A stretch of 64,000 bases of DNA from Microcoleus vaginatus PCC 9802 (GTDB lineage: Bacteria; Cyanobacteriota; Cyanobacteriia; Cyanobacteriales; Microcoleaceae), in the NCBI GenBank assembly GCA_022701275.1, contig CP031740.1:6089001-6153000 (forward strand). Reading direction: 5' to 3'. The notes below the pieces were generated by a model. The model was not told where the DNA came from. It saw only the letters and a list, made by a program, of their open reading frames with translations, and made no database searches. This document shows, in pieces, positions 18,107 to 29,114 of this stretch. The translations under genes were made by a program, and so were the position numbers. Numbering within the stretch: the stretch's first letter is position 1; each line of letters opens with the position of its first letter.

Positions 18107-21100
18107 ATGACAGAAAATAAGGAAATTGTTTTTCGTAATCGAGTTGTTGACAAAGGTCAGCTCAAAAAATTAATCTCTTGGTCCTTCATGCACTACGGAA
18201 CGGCCCGTACAGCGCAAATGGCCGATAAACTCAAAGACTTGGGTTTCCGCTTTGCGACACGAGCGGGAGTTTCGATTAGCGTAGACGATTTGCAGGTTCC
18301 CCCGTCCAAACGATCGCTCCTCGATGCCGCCGAAGAAGAAATCCGCATCACCGAACAAAAATACACCAGAGGCGAAATCACCGAAGTCGAACGCTTCCAA
18401 AAAGTAATCGATACCTGGAACAGCACCTCAGAAGACCTCAAAGACGAAGTAGTCAAAAACTTCCGAGCCACAGACCCCCTAAACTCGGTCTACATGATGG
18501 CATTCTCCGGGGCGCGGGGAAACATTTCTCAAGTGCGGCAGCTAGTCGGAATGCGCGGATTGATGGCTGACCCCCAAGGAGAAATCATCGACTTGCCAAT
18601 TAAAACCAACTTCCGCGAAGGACTCACCGTCACCGAATACATTATCTCTTCCTACGGCGCGCGCAAAGGCTTGGTAGATACAGCTTTGCGGACGGCAGAC
18701 TCGGGTTATCTGACCCGCCGTTTGGTGGACGTATCCCAAGACGTAATTGTGCGGGAAGTGGACTGCGGCACTCAGCGGGGAATTCGAGTACGGCCGATGA
18801 CGGACGGAGCAACAGTGCTGATTCCCCTCAAGGACAGGCTGCTAGGGCGGGTGTTCGCCAGAGATGTGGTGCACCCCAAAACCGGGGAAATCGTGGCTTA
18901 CGGCAGCGAAAAAGCCGTCCGAAATCAGCCAATTACCGAGGAGTTGGCGACGGAAATTGGTAATTCTGGGGTGGCAGAGGTGTATTTACGATCGCCCCTG
19001 ACTTGTGAATCAACCAGATCGGTTTGTCAGCACTGCTATGGCTGGAGTCTCGCCCACTTGAAAATGGTGGACATGGGAGAAGCCATCGGGATTATTGCAG
19101 CTCAGTCGATCGGGGAACCGGGAACCCAGCTCACCATGCGTACCTTTCACACCGGCGGCGTATTCACTGGAGAAGTCGCGAAACAAGAACGCGCACCCTT
19201 CCCCGGCGTAGTGAAATTCAAGAACTTGCGTACTCGCTCGTTCCGCACCAGACACGGTGAAGAAGCACTGGTGGCAGAAAACAACGGCAAACTTGTATTT
19301 GAGGGCGACGGATTTGAAGAAGGGAAATCCGGCGCCAAAAATCAAAAACTGAAAATCGAATTGGCGATCGTCCAGGGTTCTACTCTGATGGTCAAAGACG
19401 GACAGCGCGCCATTCCCGGTCAAGTTTTGGCAGAAGTGCCGATCGTCGGTCGCGCCGCCCGCAAAACCACTGAAAAAGTGACTACAGACGTGGCTTCCGA
19501 CTTAGCCGGAGAAGCCAAATTTGCTGATTTGGTGCCTGAAGAAAAAACCGACCGCCAAGGGAACACAACCCGCACAGCCAGCAAAGGCGGACTGATTTGG
19601 ATTCTCTCAGGAGAGGTCTACAACTTGCCCCCGGGCGCGGAACCAGCAGTGAAAAATGGCGATCGCATTCCGGCCGAAAGCGTAATTGCCGAAACCAAAC
19701 TCATCTCTGAACACGGCGGCGTAGTCCGCATCGCTGACCCCAGAGAAATTGAAATTATCACCGCCCAAGTCCTGCTCGACCAAGCAGTCGTGCGGGCAGA
19801 AAGCGCAGGCGGCCGCGACCACTACACCATCGAAACCTCTTCTAAGCAGCGGTTTTCCCTCAAGACGGCTCCCGGGAGCAAAGTCATCAACGGGGAAGTG
19901 GTGGCGGAACTGCTCGACGACAGCTACCGCACAGCTACAGGGGGCATTGTCAAGTACGGGGGGGTGGAAGTCCACAAGCGCGGCAAAGCTAAACTTGGCT
20001 ACGAAGTCGTTAAAGGCGGCACTCTGCTCTGGATACCGGAAGAGTGCCACGAGGTAAATAAAGATATTTCATTGCTGCTGGTGGAAGATGGTCAGTACGT
20101 TGAGGCCGGTACAGAAGTCGTTAAGGATATTTTCTGCCAAACCAGCGGGGCAGTGGAAATCACTCAGAAAAATGACATCCTCCGGGAAATTGTGATCAAA
20201 CCGGGCACACTCCATGTAGTTGACCGCCCGCCACTAACATTTGGGGAAGGTCAAATCGTCAACGCCGGTGAAGAAATTTTCCCAGGCTTGGTTGCCGAAG
20301 AGTTGGGCTATGCGGAGTATATCGAAACTCCCGAGGGCCCGGCTTTGCTGCTGCGCCCTGTGGTGGAGTTTCCGGTGCCGGATAAGCCACCTGTGCCTTC
20401 TCAGACGGCGCTGAATGAGTCGATCTCTTTGAAAGCAGTGCAGCGACTGCCTTATAAGGATGGGGAGCGCGTCAAATCTGTGGAGGGATTGGAACTGCTG
20501 CGGACTCAGCTTATCTTGGAAATTGGTTCGGGAGCTCCGCAACTGGCGGCGGATATCGAGCTGCTGCCGGATGAGGAGGATGCTACGGCTTTTGGGGCGG
20601 ACGGTTCGGGACCTGCTTGGGGCTCGCCTGAAGACGCTAGTGCGTCGCAAGAGTTGGCGATGGCTGTGAGCGATGGGGGCGATCGAGCTTCAAAGACTTT
20701 CCGCTTGCAGTTAGTGATTTTGGAATCGCTGGTGATTCGGCGGGATGTGTCTGCCGATCCGACTCAGGGCAGCACTCACACGCGGCTGTTGGTCGAAGAT
20801 GGGCAGTCGATCGCGCCCGGGGCAGTAGTCGCCCGCACGGAGATTCTCTGCAAAGAAGCGGGTATTGTTCGGGGCATCCGTGAGGGGCATGGCGAACCAG
20901 TGCGCCGACTGTTGGTGATGCGAGATGCGGATTCTATTTCGATCTCTGTGGCGGGTACGCCGGATGTGAGTCCGGGTCAACTGCTGGTGGCTGGTACCGA
21001 AATAGCTCCGGGGGTTGTTCTCGAAGAGTCCGGTCAAGTTGTGAAGGTTGTACCTGCGTCGGAGACAGAATCGGCGAAACTCTTGCTCAGGGTGGCTCGT

Positions 21101-22237
21101 CCTTACCGGGTTTCGGCCGGTGCTGTGCTGCACGTAGACGACGGCGACTTGGTGCAGCGGGGTGACAATTTGGTGATTCTGGTGTTTGAGCGGGCAAAGA
21201 CTGGGGATATCATTCAGGGTTTGCCACGGATTGAGGAACTTCTGGAAGGGCGGAAGCCGAAGGAAGCTTGTATTTTAGCCAAGCGACCGGGGACGGCTCG
21301 CGTGGTTACAGATGACGATGTTGTGGAACTTGCGGTGATTGAGGATGATGGCCGGATTGAGGAGTATCCTTTGTTGCCTGGTCAAAACCCGATCGTTTCC
21401 GACGGACAGCGCGTAGGCGTCGCCGAAGCTTTGACCGACGGGCCTGCTAATCCTCACGAAATTCTGGAGGTGTTCTTCCATGTGCTCAAGGAGCGGCAGT
21501 CTACTTTTGAGGCTGCCTTGGAGAGTTTCCAACAGGTGCAGACGTTTTTGGTGAATGAGGTGCAGTCGGTTTATCAGTCTCAGGGCGTGGATATTTCTGA
21601 TAAGCACATCGAGGTCATCGTCCGCCAGATGACCAACAAAGTCAGGATGGAAGATGGTGGGGATACTACTATGCTCCCGGGCGAGTTGGTAGAATTGCGG
21701 CAGGTTGAGCAGGTTAATGAGGCGATGTCAATTACTGGTGGAGCGCCGGCGGATTATACTCCGGTGTTGCTGGGGATTACTAAGGCTTCGCTGAATACCG
21801 ATAGCTTTATTTCCGCTGCTTCGTTCCAGGAGACTACGCGGGTGTTGACTGAGGCTGCGATCGAAGGTAAGTCTGACTGGCTGCGGGGGCTGAAGGAAAA
21901 TGTGATTATCGGCCGCCTGATTCCTGCGGGTACTGGGTTCAATGCCTATGAGGATGCTGGCGTCCAGGATGCGGGTTTTGATGGTGCTGTGTTTGATGAC
22001 GACATCCACGATTTACAGGAGGATGTGGTTTTGGATGATCGCACTGCGCGCCGCGCTTATACGATCGAGAGCGGTTTTGAGATCGGGCGCCCGTCTGATC
22101 TTGAGCCTGATGAGGATTTTGAGGAAGTTGAGGTTGATGAGGACGAGTTTGTCGCTGAGACTGATGATGATGCCTTGGGACCTGATGTTGACGATGATGA
22201 TGATATCGGTTTTGACTTCGATGAGGACGAAGACTAA
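18107..22237 (+). CDS. rpoC2: DNA-directed RNA polymerase subunit beta' (RpoC2)
   Basis: 1376 residues, the C-terminal part of beta'. The bridge-helix/trigger-loop region is at about residues 315-352 ([20 protein letters not shown] then MRTFHTGG). The long stretch after it, to about residue 1000, is the large cyanobacterial insertion built of beta-barrel sandwich hybrid motifs. The assembly resumes with [13 protein letters not shown] and [12 protein letters not shown]. The C-terminus is an acidic tail rich in Asp/Glu. Together with RpoC1 it makes the second jaw of the polymerase. Confidence 0.97.
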   Translation: MTENKEIVFRNRVVDKGQLKKLISWSFMHYGTARTAQMADKLKDLGFRFATRAGVSISVDDLQVPPSKRSLLDAAEEEIRITEQKYTRGEITEVERFQKVIDTWNSTSEDLKDEVVKNFRATDPLNSVYMMAFSGARGNISQVRQLVGMRGLMADPQGEIIDLPIKTNFREGLTVTEYIISSYGARKGLVDTALRTADSGYLTRRLVDVSQDVIVREVDCGTQRGIRVRPMTDGATVLIPLKDRLLGRVFARDVVHPKTGEIVAYGSEKAVRNQPITEELATEIGNSGVAEVYLRSPLTCESTRSVCQHCYGWSLAHLKMVDMGEAIGIIAAQSIGEPGTQLTMRTFHTGGVFTGEVAKQERAPFPGVVKFKNLRTRSFRTRHGEEALVAENNGKLVFEGDGFEEGKSGAKNQKLKIELAIVQGSTLMVKDGQRAIPGQVLAEVPIVGRAARKTTEKVTTDVASDLAGEAKFADLVPEEKTDRQGNTTRTASKGGLIWILSGEVYNLPPGAEPAVKNGDRIPAESVIAETKLISEHGGVVRIADPREIEIITAQVLLDQAVVRAESAGGRDHYTIETSSKQRFSLKTAPGSKVINGEVVAELLDDSYRTATGGIVKYGGVEVHKRGKAKLGYEVVKGGTLLWIPEECHEVNKDISLLLVEDGQYVEAGTEVVKDIFCQTSGAVEITQKNDILREIVIKPGTLHVVDRPPLTFGEGQIVNAGEEIFPGLVAEELGYAEYIETPEGPALLLRPVVEFPVPDKPPVPSQTALNESISLKAVQRLPYKDGERVKSVEGLELLRTQLILEIGSGAPQLAADIELLPDEEDATAFGADGSGPAWGSPEDASASQELAMAVSDGGDRASKTFRLQLVILESLVIRRDVSADPTQGSTHTRLLVEDGQSIAPGAVVARTEILCKEAGIVRGIREGHGEPVRRLLVMRDADSISISVAGTPDVSPGQLLVAGTEIAPGVVLEESGQVVKVVPASETESAKLLLRVARPYRVSAGAVLHVDDGDLVQRGDNLVILVFERAKTGDIIQGLPRIEELLEGRKPKEACILAKRPGTARVVTDDDVVELAVIEDDGRIEEYPLLPGQNPIVSDGQRVGVAEALTDGPANPHEILEVFFHVLKERQSTFEAALESFQQVQTFLVNEVQSVYQSQGVDISDKHIEVIVRQMTNKVRMEDGGDTTMLPGELVELRQVEQVNEAMSITGGAPADYTPVLLGITKASLNTDSFISAASFQETTRVLTEAAIEGKSDWLRGLKENVIIGRLIPAGTGFNAYEDAGVQDAGFDGAVFDDDIHDLQEDVVLDDRTARRAYTIESGFEIGRPSDLEPDEDFEEVEVDEDEFVAETDDDALGPDVDDDDDIGFDFDEDED

Positions 22238-22261
22238 TCATAGTTTTGAGCTTGCATGAAT

Positions 22262-22319
22262 GAGTGAACAGCGTTGTGTTCGCTGAGGATAAGTTGGTTC
22301 CTCGCCACAACGCACACTC
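22262..22319 (+). terminator. Hairpin downstream of rpoC2
   Basis: GCGTTGTG at 22271-22278 pairs with CACAACGC at 22306-22313, with an outer GAGTG/CACTC extension and an inner GAGGA/TCCTC stem. No clear T-run follows. GAAGGAA heptamers at 22401-22424 face their inverted form near 22490-22530, giving another long possible hairpin before the convergent response-regulator gene. Confidence 0.4.
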
Positions 22320-22547
22320 CGATTTCATCAGTTAAAAAAGCTCAAATTTTTCCTCACAAATTCCAAGTCCGAACTCCTAGCATTGTGCGATGGGACATCG
22401 AAAGGAAGAAGGAAGAAGGAAGATTCAGAGTTTAAGCAAACTTTGTAACTCTAGAGTTTTAATTGTTTGTTGGTTCAAACAAATAATTCTTTCTTCCTGC
22501 TTCCTTTTTCCTTCTTCCTTCTTATTCCTTCTGCATATATGGTTCAC

Positions 22548-22943
22548 TCAATCAGGCAGCAAAGCCTTGATTTGATTAACAAACTCTTGATGGTCTACCA
22601 CAGGTTTAGAGATGTAACCGTCGGCACCGCTTTGATCGAGAAATGTTTCTTTATCACCAGCCATCGCGTGAGCAGTCACCAAAATAATTGGCAGCGAGGC
22701 AGTTTGCGGGTCAGCTTTAAGCAGTTGAGTAATCTTAATGCCGTCAACAGATTTGCCCTGGTACACGCTGCGCGAAAGAGACACATCCATTAAAATCAAA
22801 TCAGCTTCGCCGTTGGCAGCAATCTGCATCACCTCTTCAACATTTTCCGTGTGCTTGACGGCTAAGCCCCCCCGCTTAGTCAGAATTTTGGAAAAAACCC
22901 GAGCATTAACCAAATCGTCCTCTACAATCAGAACGGTTTTCAT
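22548..22943 (-). CDS. Single-domain (CheY/DivK-like) response regulator
   Basis: 131 residues, a bare receiver domain. The acidic pair E8/D9-D10, the phospho-acceptor D53 in LILMDVSLS, T in LVTAHA and K in YISKPV are all present. It has no output domain, so it would act by protein contact, for example in a phosphorelay or on motility machinery. A short loop insert (SRSVYQGKSVDG) follows the acceptor site. The gene converges with rpoC2. No kinase gene is adjacent. Confidence 0.93.
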   Translation of the reverse strand: MKTVLIVEDDLVNARVFSKILTKRGGLAVKHTENVEEVMQIAANGEADLILMDVSLSRSVYQGKSVDGIKITQLLKADPQTASLPIILVTAHAMAGDKETFLDQSGADGYISKPVVDHQEFVNQIKALLPD

Positions 22944-23234
22944 AAATAAATATGGGAAGTATAGAAACTTTGTGACTTTAGTCCAAAGAGGAACACGACA
23001 CGGGGACTACATTCCCCGTCAAAAATGCAGAGTTTTTAGCGCCATCAGCCGGGAACCCTGCAAAACCCGTATGTATATCCTTGAGCCACTAGCTGTGAGA
23101 GGGTTTACAGATGCCTAGAAGCATCCAGTACCATCATTTAGACTACTACACACAGACAGTTTAGTTCTTTTTTATAACTAGACCTGACACTGGTGAGAGT
23201 CTCAAGATTCTCAGGTAGCAGGTTTCTAGTACAA

Positions 23235-23344
23235 TCCAGGACGCATGGACGAGGCCTCGAAACCGGGTTTTTGCTCGTTTCGGCGGGCTATAACGAACTA
23301 TTGCTATGAAAAAACCCGGTTTCTGACTACCCGTGCGTCCTGGA
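23235..23344. repeat. 110-base inverted-repeat element containing the AAACCGGGTTT pair
   Basis: TCCAGGACGCA at 23235-23245 is the exact reverse complement of TGCGTCCTGGA at 23334-23344. Inside, AAACCGGGTTTTT (about 23260) and AAAAACCCGGTTT (about 23310) form a second inverted pair. It lies in a gene-poor stretch, 22944-24440, where I see no convincing gene, only small open frames and hairpins such as ACGGGGA/TCCCCGT near 23000. Confidence 0.55.
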
Positions 23345-23386
23345 CTTATAGTATCGTCTCTTTCGGTCAAGCCTCCGGCTTCTACC

Positions 23387-23436
23387 ATTTTAGATTTTAG
23401 ATTTTAGATTTTAGATTTTAGATTTTAGATTTTAGA
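23387..23436. repeat. Heptanucleotide tandem repeat, (ATTTTAG)x7
   Basis: Seven consecutive perfect ATTTTAG units. Related TCTAAAA arrays are at 36787-36818 and short copies near 40180. Confidence 0.85.
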
Positions 23437-24440
23437 TGGGAACTGATTGACTGGATATGGGTTGGGATCACGGATATACAGTTGCATTATTTTTTGAACT
23501 GGTATTAGATTCGGGAATGTGGGATAATTATTTTCCTTCTTCGTCATTAGAATCAAGCCATGTTTATTCACATACTCCCGTCGCCACAGCATTCGGAGTA
23601 GCGAATCTAGCGGGGATTGTTGGAGATTGCTAATTCTCAGTTTTAACCCTTCAAAACCGCTTAAAATATCGACGCTTCCGTTCATCAAGGGGATGTCAGA
23701 CTAGGAGATATCGCCAGGAGAGCTTTTGACTGATGAATTCATCAATATCGGCATTTTTCACACTCTCAGCGAGTCACGGCCACGCTCTATGGTTGAATAA
23801 GGCCAAAACTTGGACTTCACTCATAGTCCAGTCGCCTCTACACGATCAGAACAAGTACCAGTACCAGAGGTATTCCAATTCCGCTTACTTTTCTTTTTTA
23901 ATACTTTCGGAGTCCCTGACGCTTGCCAAAATACGGTAAGCTCGATCGTCTACCATTGCTGCTTGATCCACGCTACGGCTGTACCGAGACGAGATCAATC
24001 TGGGGTTTCTCCTGAATAAAATATTTCTTCGTGTAGATGGTTATTCCTAATTGCAATTAAATTCTATCATAGATTGACGGGGACTCAAGTTCCTCGTGAT
24101 GCTTTCGTAGGAAGAGCTACAGCCTCACTACGTTCTGAGTTTCTGGCATTCCGTGTTCTCCTGTGAATCAAGCTTCTCACGATAGAAGGTAAATAGACAG
24201 GTAGGCGCAAATGAAGGCAACATAGAGGTTAGGGTAAGAGTGGAGAGTAAGAGGCAAGTGTTGCCCGTCTTCGGGACTCTGATTCTGCTTTCACAAGTTA
24301 AGTTTATTTTTATTCTTCAACTGGGCGGTTGGATCGAACTTTCGGTTCGCCTGCGGCAAAGCCTTTTAAATCGAGACAGGGAACCTCGGCATTATTGACA
24401 GAGGCTGTTTTCACTCAGGAATTAACGGACACAAGGACTC

Positions 24441-26993
24441 ATGGCTAAACAACTCAACCTACTTTCCGGGCAAGTAATTTCTACGCCTCTGCACGCCGAG
24501 ATGCAGCAATCGTACCTCGAATATGCCATGAGTGTGATCGTCGGGCGAGCTTTGCCTGATGTCCGCGACGGTTTAAAACCAGTTCACCGTCGAATTTTAT
24601 ATGCGATGCACGAACTCGGTCTGACGCCAGACCGACCTTACCGTAAGTGCGCCCGGGTAGTTGGAGATGTTTTGGGAAAATATCACCCCCACGGCGACCA
24701 ATCGGTTTACGACGCTCTGGTACGCATGGTTCAGGAGTTTTCGAGCCGCTATCCTTTACTGGCGGGTCACGGCAATTTCGGTTCGGTGGACAATGATCCG
24801 GCGGCTGCTATGCGCTATACGGAAACGAGGCTAGCGCCGATCGCCCACGAAGCCATGCTAACCCAAGTCGGCGATGCAACTGTTGATTTTACTGCTAACT
24901 TTGACAGTTCCCAGCAGGAACCGACGGCGCTTCCTGCTCAGTTGCCGTTTCTGTTACTCAACGGCTGTACGGGCATTGCTGTGGGGATGGCAACTAATAT
25001 CCCGCCGCACAATTTGGGGGAGGTGGTAGACGGTTTAATTGCTTTGATTGAAAACCCGGAACTATCCGACGAGAAGTTGATAGAACTGATTCCGGGCCCT
25101 GATTTTCCAACCGGAGGGGAAATCGTCGCTACAGAGGGCATTGTTGACGCCTACACTAAGGGTCGAGGCAGCATTGCGGTCAGGGGTGTGGCAGGGGTGG
25201 AAGAGGTGCCAGGTAATCGCAAAGTGCGTACTAAAACGGCGATCGTGGTGACGGAGTTTCCGTTTCAGGTAAATAAGGCGGCTTGGATTGAAAAGGTGGC
25301 GGAGTTGGTCAATGCTGGCCGCCTCGACGGTATTTCTGATTTGCGTGATGAGAGCGATCGCGAAGGCATTCGAGTGGTGATTGAACTCAAGCGGGAATTT
25401 ACGCCAGAAGCGGTTCTCGCTCGCCTTTACCAACAAACTGACCTGCAAACAAATTTTGGGGCGATTTTGCTGGCAATTGTCAACGGTCAACCGCGACAGT
25501 TGACGCTCAGACAATTGTTGCAGGAATTTCTGGATTTCCGGGAAGTGACTCTTACCCGCCGCTACAATTACGAGTTGCAAGCTGCCGAACGCCGCTGTCA
25601 TATTGTCCAAGGCTTAATGTTGGCTTTGACAAATCTCGATACAGCGATCGACATTCTCAGAAATTCTCCTGACGGTTCTACTGCTAAGCAAACTTTGCAA
25701 GTTCGCCTCAATTTAAGCGAAAGTCAAGCTGATGCGATTTTGGCGATGCCTATGCGTAGGCTCACTGGTTTGGAAAGGCAAAATTTGCAGTCTGAGTTTG
25801 ATGAGTTGATGGCTAATATTCAAGAATTGCAGCGGTTGTTGAGCGACAGGCGCGAACTTTTGAAGGCTTTAAAGAAGGAATTTCGCTCGCTCAAACGCAA
25901 GTACGCTGACCCCCGTCGCACTAAATTCGCCAATGGAACTGCACGCGCAGCAAACGCCGAATCACAATTTTCTGGTAAGAAAAATTCTGGGGTCAAGCAG
26001 TTGTCGCCGGCAACGATTCAGCCTAACTTATTGCCCGTTGTAGAGGCAGAGGAAACTATTGTTGAATTTTCGCACAAGCAGTACGTGCGACGCTTGCCGA
26101 CTGGGGAAAGGCCACGCTCGAAAAGTCGCGAAAAATCGGTTTCAGCTTTAGAAAAAAATGAAGATTTTATTGTGACGGCAAATCTGACCAAAACCGATCG
26201 CACTTTGGTCGTCTTAACTCCTAACGGCAAAGCTTACCCGCTGAAAGTTGCCGATATTCCTAGTAGTAGCGCCAAAGACCGGGGAACGCCGATCGTTAGT
26301 TTGTTGTCGCCGAGTGCTACTAAAGAAAGTGCCGGTCGCGCTTTGTCGGAAATCACAGTTGCACACTTTATTTTGCCGGAAAATTCGGAAGCAGCAGATT
26401 TAGTAACTCTGACTCAGCAAGGGAAAATTAAGCGCTTGCCGATGCAGGAATTTGCTGATTTGACTAATCGTGGCGTTACTGTTGTTAAACTCAAGGAGGA
26501 CGATCGGCTGCGCTGTGCGAGTCTGGCTAAAGTCGGGGAGCAAGTGGCGATCGCAACTTCAGGAGGCCGAGTCCTCCGGTTTGAGATTGATGATGAACAA
26601 CTGCCGCCAATGGGCCGCGCGGCCCAGGGCTCTCAAGTAACCAGGTTGCGGAAGCAGGAAGAGTTGGTGGGTTGCATCACTCTGGACCCGAACGACAGTC
26701 TGGTGCTATTTTCCGAGTTGGGTTGGGCAAAACGAATGCCTGCAGGTTCTGTCAGACTTACTAACAGAGGTGAAATTGGCACTCAAGCTTTTCGTTTCTC
26801 AGAGCCTAAAGATGCTTTAGTTGGCTTGCTGCAGGCGGTTCCGGGTACGGATGTCAAACTTTTTACTAATTCAGGCCGTATGCTGCGATCGGCTATTGAT
26901 GCTATAGCTTTTTGGGGGAAAGATGCTGCGGGCGATCGAGTTTTTGACCTCAATCCGGGTGAAAAAATTATCAAAGTTATCAGCAGTCAATAG
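24441..26993 (+). CDS. Type II topoisomerase subunit A (GyrA/ParC family)
   Basis: 850 residues. The breakage-reunion domain holds the quinolone region [17 protein letters not shown] and the DNA-cleaving Tyr126 in AMRYTETR, followed by the coiled-coil arm near residues 420-490. The C-terminal half is a DNA-wrapping beta-pinwheel. The seven-residue GyrA box (QRRGGKG-like) that makes gyrase introduce negative supercoils is not visible; the nearest segments are [12 protein letters not shown] and [13 protein letters not shown]. It could therefore be the ParC-like second A subunit that cyanobacteria often carry. A basic, Ser/Lys-rich linker (about residues 490-580) separates the domains. No gyrB/parE gene is adjacent. 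Confidence 0.9.
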   Translation: MAKQLNLLSGQVISTPLHAEMQQSYLEYAMSVIVGRALPDVRDGLKPVHRRILYAMHELGLTPDRPYRKCARVVGDVLGKYHPHGDQSVYDALVRMVQEFSSRYPLLAGHGNFGSVDNDPAAAMRYTETRLAPIAHEAMLTQVGDATVDFTANFDSSQQEPTALPAQLPFLLLNGCTGIAVGMATNIPPHNLGEVVDGLIALIENPELSDEKLIELIPGPDFPTGGEIVATEGIVDAYTKGRGSIAVRGVAGVEEVPGNRKVRTKTAIVVTEFPFQVNKAAWIEKVAELVNAGRLDGISDLRDESDREGIRVVIELKREFTPEAVLARLYQQTDLQTNFGAILLAIVNGQPRQLTLRQLLQEFLDFREVTLTRRYNYELQAAERRCHIVQGLMLALTNLDTAIDILRNSPDGSTAKQTLQVRLNLSESQADAILAMPMRRLTGLERQNLQSEFDELMANIQELQRLLSDRRELLKALKKEFRSLKRKYADPRRTKFANGTARAANAESQFSGKKNSGVKQLSPATIQPNLLPVVEAEETIVEFSHKQYVRRLPTGERPRSKSREKSVSALEKNEDFIVTANLTKTDRTLVVLTPNGKAYPLKVADIPSSSAKDRGTPIVSLLSPSATKESAGRALSEITVAHFILPENSEAADLVTLTQQGKIKRLPMQEFADLTNRGVTVVKLKEDDRLRCASLAKVGEQVAIATSGGRVLRFEIDDEQLPPMGRAAQGSQVTRLRKQEELVGCITLDPNDSLVLFSELGWAKRMPAGSVRLTNRGEIGTQAFRFSEPKDALVGLLQAVPGTDVKLFTNSGRMLRSAIDAIAFWGKDAAGDRVFDLNPGEKIIKVISSQ

Positions 26994-27102
26994 TCATTAG
27001 TCATGGGTCATTCATTGTGTCATTATTCGCTGTGAGTCAATTAAAGCTTGCCTTTGTTGCCTTCGAGCGTATACGTCCAATTCCATCCCCCATTCAGCCT
27101 TG

Positions 27103-27123
27103 TTCCCAGGCTCTGCCTGGGAA
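27103..27123. repeat. Dispersed hairpin repeat after the topoisomerase gene
   Basis: TTCCCAGGC and GCCTGGGAA flank a TCT loop, a perfect 9-bp stem of a kind common between cyanobacterial genes. No T-run follows. Confidence 0.5.
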
Positions 27124-27185
27124 TACATACCCACAGGATCTGCCTCCAATTCTCCAATCTAAAACCTAAAATATAAAATTATTTA

Positions 27186-28619
27186 ATGGCGCAAGTTGTA
27201 TTAGAAAATATTTACAAAAGTTTTCCGCTCCGCCAAGGAGAACAGGAAAAAGAAGCAAACACCGTCGCAGAAAGTGTCTCACCTCTAGCCGATCGCTCTT
27301 CGTCTAACAGCGTTTTGCGGCGCATTAACCTGACGGTCGAAGACGGGGAATTCATGGTGCTGGTGGGGCCTTCTGGCTGCGGAAAAAGCACTTTGCTGCG
27401 AGCGATCGCTGGTTTGGAAATCTTGACTGCCGGTAATATTTGGGTTGGCGATCGGCTCCTTAACGATTTGCCTCCTAAAGACCGAAATATCGCTATGGTA
27501 TTTCAAAATTATGCTCTCTATCCTCACTTAACAGTTTACGATAATCTCGCCTTTGGATTGCGCCGCTCTGAAAGGGAGAAGGAAGAAGGAAGAAGGAAGA
27601 AGGAAGAAGGAAGAAGGAAGAAGGAAGAGGAAAGAGAGAAGAAAGTAGAAGGCATAAGGGGGAACATACAAGGAGAAGAAGGAAGCATCCCGAAGGGAGA
27701 AAAAATTAGGAATAAGCTAGAAGAGGTTATTAATTATTTAGCTTATAATTATTTTAAAACTCCTCTAGCTTATCCTTTGTTTGAGGACTTTTTAGGAGGA
27801 GCGACTCGCAAGTTGCCTCCAGGTTTGCGCTATTTATCGGAACGGGAAAAGGCCGTAGGAGAACGAGTCCTGAAGGTAGCTGAATTATTGCAAATAGAAT
27901 CTCTTTTAAATCGGTTGCCGAAACAACTTTCGGGAGGGCAAAAGCAGCGGGTAGCTTTGGGTAGGGCGATGGCTCGAAATCCTGAGGTGTTTTTGATGGA
28001 CGAACCGCTATCGAATCTTGATGCGAAATTGAGGGCGGAAACTCGATCGCAAATTGTGCAGTTGCAGCGACAGTTGGGAACTACAACTATTTATGTAACT
28101 CACGACCAAACTGAGGCGATGACTATGGGTGATCGGATTGCTATTATGAATAGAGGCCAGCTTCAGCAAGTAGCTCGACCTCTAGAGCTTTATAACAAGC
28201 CGACTAATCTGTTTGTTGCTGAGTTTATCGGTTCTCCGCCGATGAATTTTTTGTCTGTCGAATTTAGTGCTCCGCTGTTGATTTCTCACCCGCAATTTCG
28301 CTTTACTTTACCCGATATTTGGGCAAAAAGTCTACAACAATATGACGGGCGAGGGCTAATTTTGGGTATTCGGCCGGAACATCTGAGTATTAACCCTCCG
28401 GCTACCAAAAATCTTTCGGTACAAGTGGAAATTGTAGAGGCTTTGGGACACGAAACTTATTTGGGGGTTTGTTTGACGGATGCTCCGGCGGTGCGGATGC
28501 AAGTGCGGGTTCCTCCTGAGCGATCGATCCGAGTTGGCGAGGAGCTTTGGTTGGCCATCGCCCATGACAAAATTCACTTGTTCGACCCTGATACTGAGTT
28601 GGCTATTTTTCCTCGTTAG
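27186..28619 (+). CDS. ABC transporter ATP-binding protein (MalK/UgpC type) with a repeat-derived insert
   Basis: 477 residues, about 100 more than the family's usual 360-380. It has Walker A GPSGCGKST (about residue 61), the Q-loop FQNYALYPH (about 105), signature LSGGQKQR (about 248), Walker B FLMDEPLSNLDA and H-loop VTHDQTEAM, then the C-terminal regulatory TOBE-like domain of sugar-importer ATPases. It would energise a sugar or glycerol-phosphate importer whose permeases are not nearby. The extra segment lies between FGLR (about 127) and GERVLKVAELL (about 222). It begins with EEGRRKK repeats encoded by GAAGGAA heptamers and continues with a less repetitive part (NYLAYNYFKTPLAYPLFEDF). 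All motifs are kept, so the protein may still work. Confidence 0.88.
   Translation: MAQVVLENIYKSFPLRQGEQEKEANTVAESVSPLADRSSSNSVLRRINLTVEDGEFMVLVGPSGCGKSTLLRAIAGLEILTAGNIWVGDRLLNDLPPKDRNIAMVFQNYALYPHLTVYDNLAFGLRRSEREKEEGRRKKEEGRRKKEEEREKKVEGIRGNIQGEEGSIPKGEKIRNKLEEVINYLAYNYFKTPLAYPLFEDFLGGATRKLPPGLRYLSEREKAVGERVLKVAELLQIESLLNRLPKQLSGGQKQRVALGRAMARNPEVFLMDEPLSNLDAKLRAETRSQIVQLQRQLGTTTIYVTHDQTEAMTMGDRIAIMNRGQLQQVARPLELYNKPTNLFVAEFIGSPPMNFLSVEFSAPLLISHPQFRFTLPDIWAKSLQQYDGRGLILGIRPEHLSINPPATKNLSVQVEIVEALGHETYLGVCLTDAPAVRMQVRVPPERSIRVGEELWLAIAHDKIHLFDPDTELAIFPR
27577..27630 (+). repeat. Heptanucleotide repeat (GAAGGAA) inside the ABC ATPase gene
   Basis: About seven GAAGGAA units, the same class as those at 9530 and 22401, lie in frame in coding sequence. 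Seven bases times three gives a 7-residue repeat, read as EEGRRKK. Confidence 0.85.
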
Positions 28620-28672
28620 GCAAAATCATCAAGGTCGATCAACCGCTGTGACCGATATCACTACTCACAAGC

Positions 28673-28700
28673 TTGCATTTTTATCAAGGAATGTTATATT
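28673..28700 (+). promoter_or_regulatory. Likely promoter of hli
   Basis: TTGCAT at 28673-28678 and TATATT at 28695-28700 are separated by 16 bases, 45 bases before the hli start. A good AAGGAG Shine-Dalgarno site lies at 28731-28736. Confidence 0.5.
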
Positions 28701-28744
28701 TATTTACATAAGCCTTACACAAGTTAACGAAAGGAGTTCGCACT

Positions 28745-28897
28745 ATGCAAGAACAAAAACGCAACGCTTGGAAGTGGGGCTTCAGCGAAGGAGCCGAAAA
28801 TTGGAACGGTCGTTTGGCGATGATTGGTTTCTCTGCCGCTGTCATCATCGAATTGGTTTCCGGTCAAGGCCTGCTTCACTTTTGGGGCGTGATGTAA
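28745..28897 (+). CDS. hli: High-light-inducible protein (HLIP/SCP), one-helix
   Basis: A 50-residue protein with the chlorophyll-binding motif [12 protein letters not shown] at about residues 18-29 (Glu and Asn ligands), inside a single membrane helix that continues [11 protein letters not shown]. HLIPs sit in the thylakoid membrane, bind chlorophyll and carotenoid, and protect photosystem assembly under strong light by quenching energy. The start has AAGGAG 8 bases upstream. The gene lies between the ABC ATPase and sigA and is followed by its own terminator. Confidence 0.92.
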   Translation: MQEQKRNAWKWGFSEGAENWNGRLAMIGFSAAVIIELVSGQGLLHFWGVM

Positions 28898-28936
28898 TTT
28901 TATAGTTAAGGATTATTTTGTAACACTGCAAAGCTT

Positions 28937-28966
28937 GGGAGTTCCGTAACGGACTCCCTAAATTTT
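28937..28966 (+). terminator. Terminator after hli
   Basis: GGGAGT...ACTCCC with inner CCG/CGG forms a compact hairpin at 28937-28958, followed by TAAATTTT. Confidence 0.6.
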
Positions 28967-29114
28967 GGCAGCGCGATTTGGGCAGCAAATAGCCACTTGC
29001 TCCGGGCAGTTAGCTGGACAAAATTTAACAGCTATAGCTCAAAGCGGGGCGGGGGGTCTCCCCCCCAAAAAAAACAGTGCGAATCACTCTTTTGGGTGAT
29101 GCTAGCAAATTACT

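Noticed and set aside
23425..23688. An 87-codon minus-strand frame
   Set aside because: No recognised motif, its tail runs into the ATTTTAG array, and the surroundings look degenerate.
24185..24220. A further MITE end (TAAATAGACAGGTAGGCGCAAAT)
   Set aside because: It resembles the left end of the IS630-like MITEs only loosely, and I could not find a matching right end.
29044..29075. G-run/C-run hairpin followed by eight A's as terminator of sigA
   Set aside because: For the minus strand the T-run comes before the hairpin rather than after it, and no plus-strand gene needs it. It is left without a call.
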